Below, piece by piece: positions 6,153 through 6,319 of a stretch of DNA of 6,319 nucleotides. Made by a program: the position numbers and the translations under genes. Position 1 is the stretch's first letter; the number at the start of each line of letters is the position of its first letter. Under the pieces are notes generated by a model, which did no database searches, had not been told where the DNA came from, and saw nothing but the letters and a program-made list of their open reading frames with translations. Where the stretch lies: assembly GCA_002367335.1 (NCBI GenBank), contig DFBI01000229.1, positions 330 to 6,648 on the forward strand. Direction: 5' to 3'. Source of the stretch: Syntrophaceae bacterium UBA3084. GTDB lineage: Bacteria; Desulfobacterota; Syntrophia; Syntrophales; UBA6807.

Positions 6153-6319
6153 TTATAGACTGTTCAGATCTTGTGAATAATGAGGATTCATCATCAGATC
6201 AAATATCTCAAGTTGCCTCTTTTGTGCGATACGTACTTTATTCCTGAGATCAGCCTGTATTGACTGCTTATTATTAAATTGACTTAAAATGAAACCTATC
6301 GTTTCTTCCATAGAAGCAG
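6153..6319 (-). CDS. C-terminal 54 residues of an unidentified protein, cut by window edge
   Basis: The minus-strand frame is open from the right edge to TAA at 6155-6153, giving 54 residues. The visible part (SMEETIGFILSQFNN.., then an Arg/Lys/Gln-rich helix NKVRIAQKRQLEIFDLMMN) is predicted to be mostly helical and charged, with no membrane segment and no diagnostic motif. It lies only 24 bp upstream of the FrhB-like gene in the same direction, so co-transcription is likely. Polysaccharide pyruvyl transferases and glycosyltransferases often end in helices of this type, and pyruvyl transferases are frequent neighbours of FrhB-like genes, but the fragment is too short to assign. An overlapping 27-codon plus-strand frame from 6180 is less credible. 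Confidence 0.6.
   Translation of the reverse strand, partial: ASMEETIGFILSQFNNKQSIQADLRNKVRIAQKRQLEIFDLMMNPHYSQDLNSL

Noticed and set aside
6180..6263. 27-codon plus-strand ORF near the right edge
   Set aside because: It is antisense to the open minus-strand frame that continues the cluster direction, and it is too short with no motif.

Overview
All credible genes in this window lie on the minus strand, so the cluster reads from right to left. It looks like part of a cell-surface polysaccharide (exopolysaccharide, capsule or O-antigen) locus. In transcription order it contains: (1) the last 54 codons of an unidentified gene at the right edge; (2) a two-cluster [4Fe-4S] protein of the FrhB/FdhB (coenzyme F420 hydrogenase/dehydrogenase beta subunit) family; (3) a WbbL-type family 2 glycosyltransferase; (4) a second, different family 2 glycosyltransferase; (5) a polytopic membrane protein of the O-antigen polymerase/ligase (Wzy/WaaL-like) type; (6) a secreted right-handed parallel beta-helix protein whose C-terminus runs off the left edge.

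The sequence is moderately AT-rich. There is no marker gene, so the organism cannot be named. A Wzy/WaaL-like protein, an FrhB-type iron-sulfur protein and a beta-helix protein with a Sec signal together fit an anaerobic or facultatively anaerobic bacterium, possibly Gram-negative. That is inference from gene content only.

Layout: 6153-6319 gene end; 6129-6152 short gap; 4848-6128 FrhB-like; 4591-4847 non-coding, with a striking AT-rich 45-bp near-perfect palindrome; 3646-4590 GT2; 3603-3645 short gap; 2709-3602 GT2; 2485-2708 non-coding, with a stem-loop, a weak promoter candidate and a possible 20-codon leader ORF whose stop overlaps the next start (ATGA); 1186-2484 polymerase/ligase; 917-1185 non-coding, with the best sigma70-like promoter candidate in the window; 1-916 beta-helix protein. 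Three gaps of 220-270 bp in a co-directional cluster suggest several transcription units, or local regulation, rather than one tight operon.

How the genes may work together (inference): the two transferases would add sugars to a lipid-linked repeat unit at the cytoplasmic face. The FrhB-like protein may carry out a redox step on a sugar or nucleotide-sugar. The polytopic protein would polymerise or ligate units on the far side of the membrane, and the exported beta-helix protein would bind, cleave or epimerise the finished glycan. No tRNA, rRNA, CRISPR array, transposase or IS end was recognised. No entirely new system is evident; the most unusual points are the FrhB-like redox protein in a glycan locus, the 45-bp palindrome and the possible coupled leader peptide.
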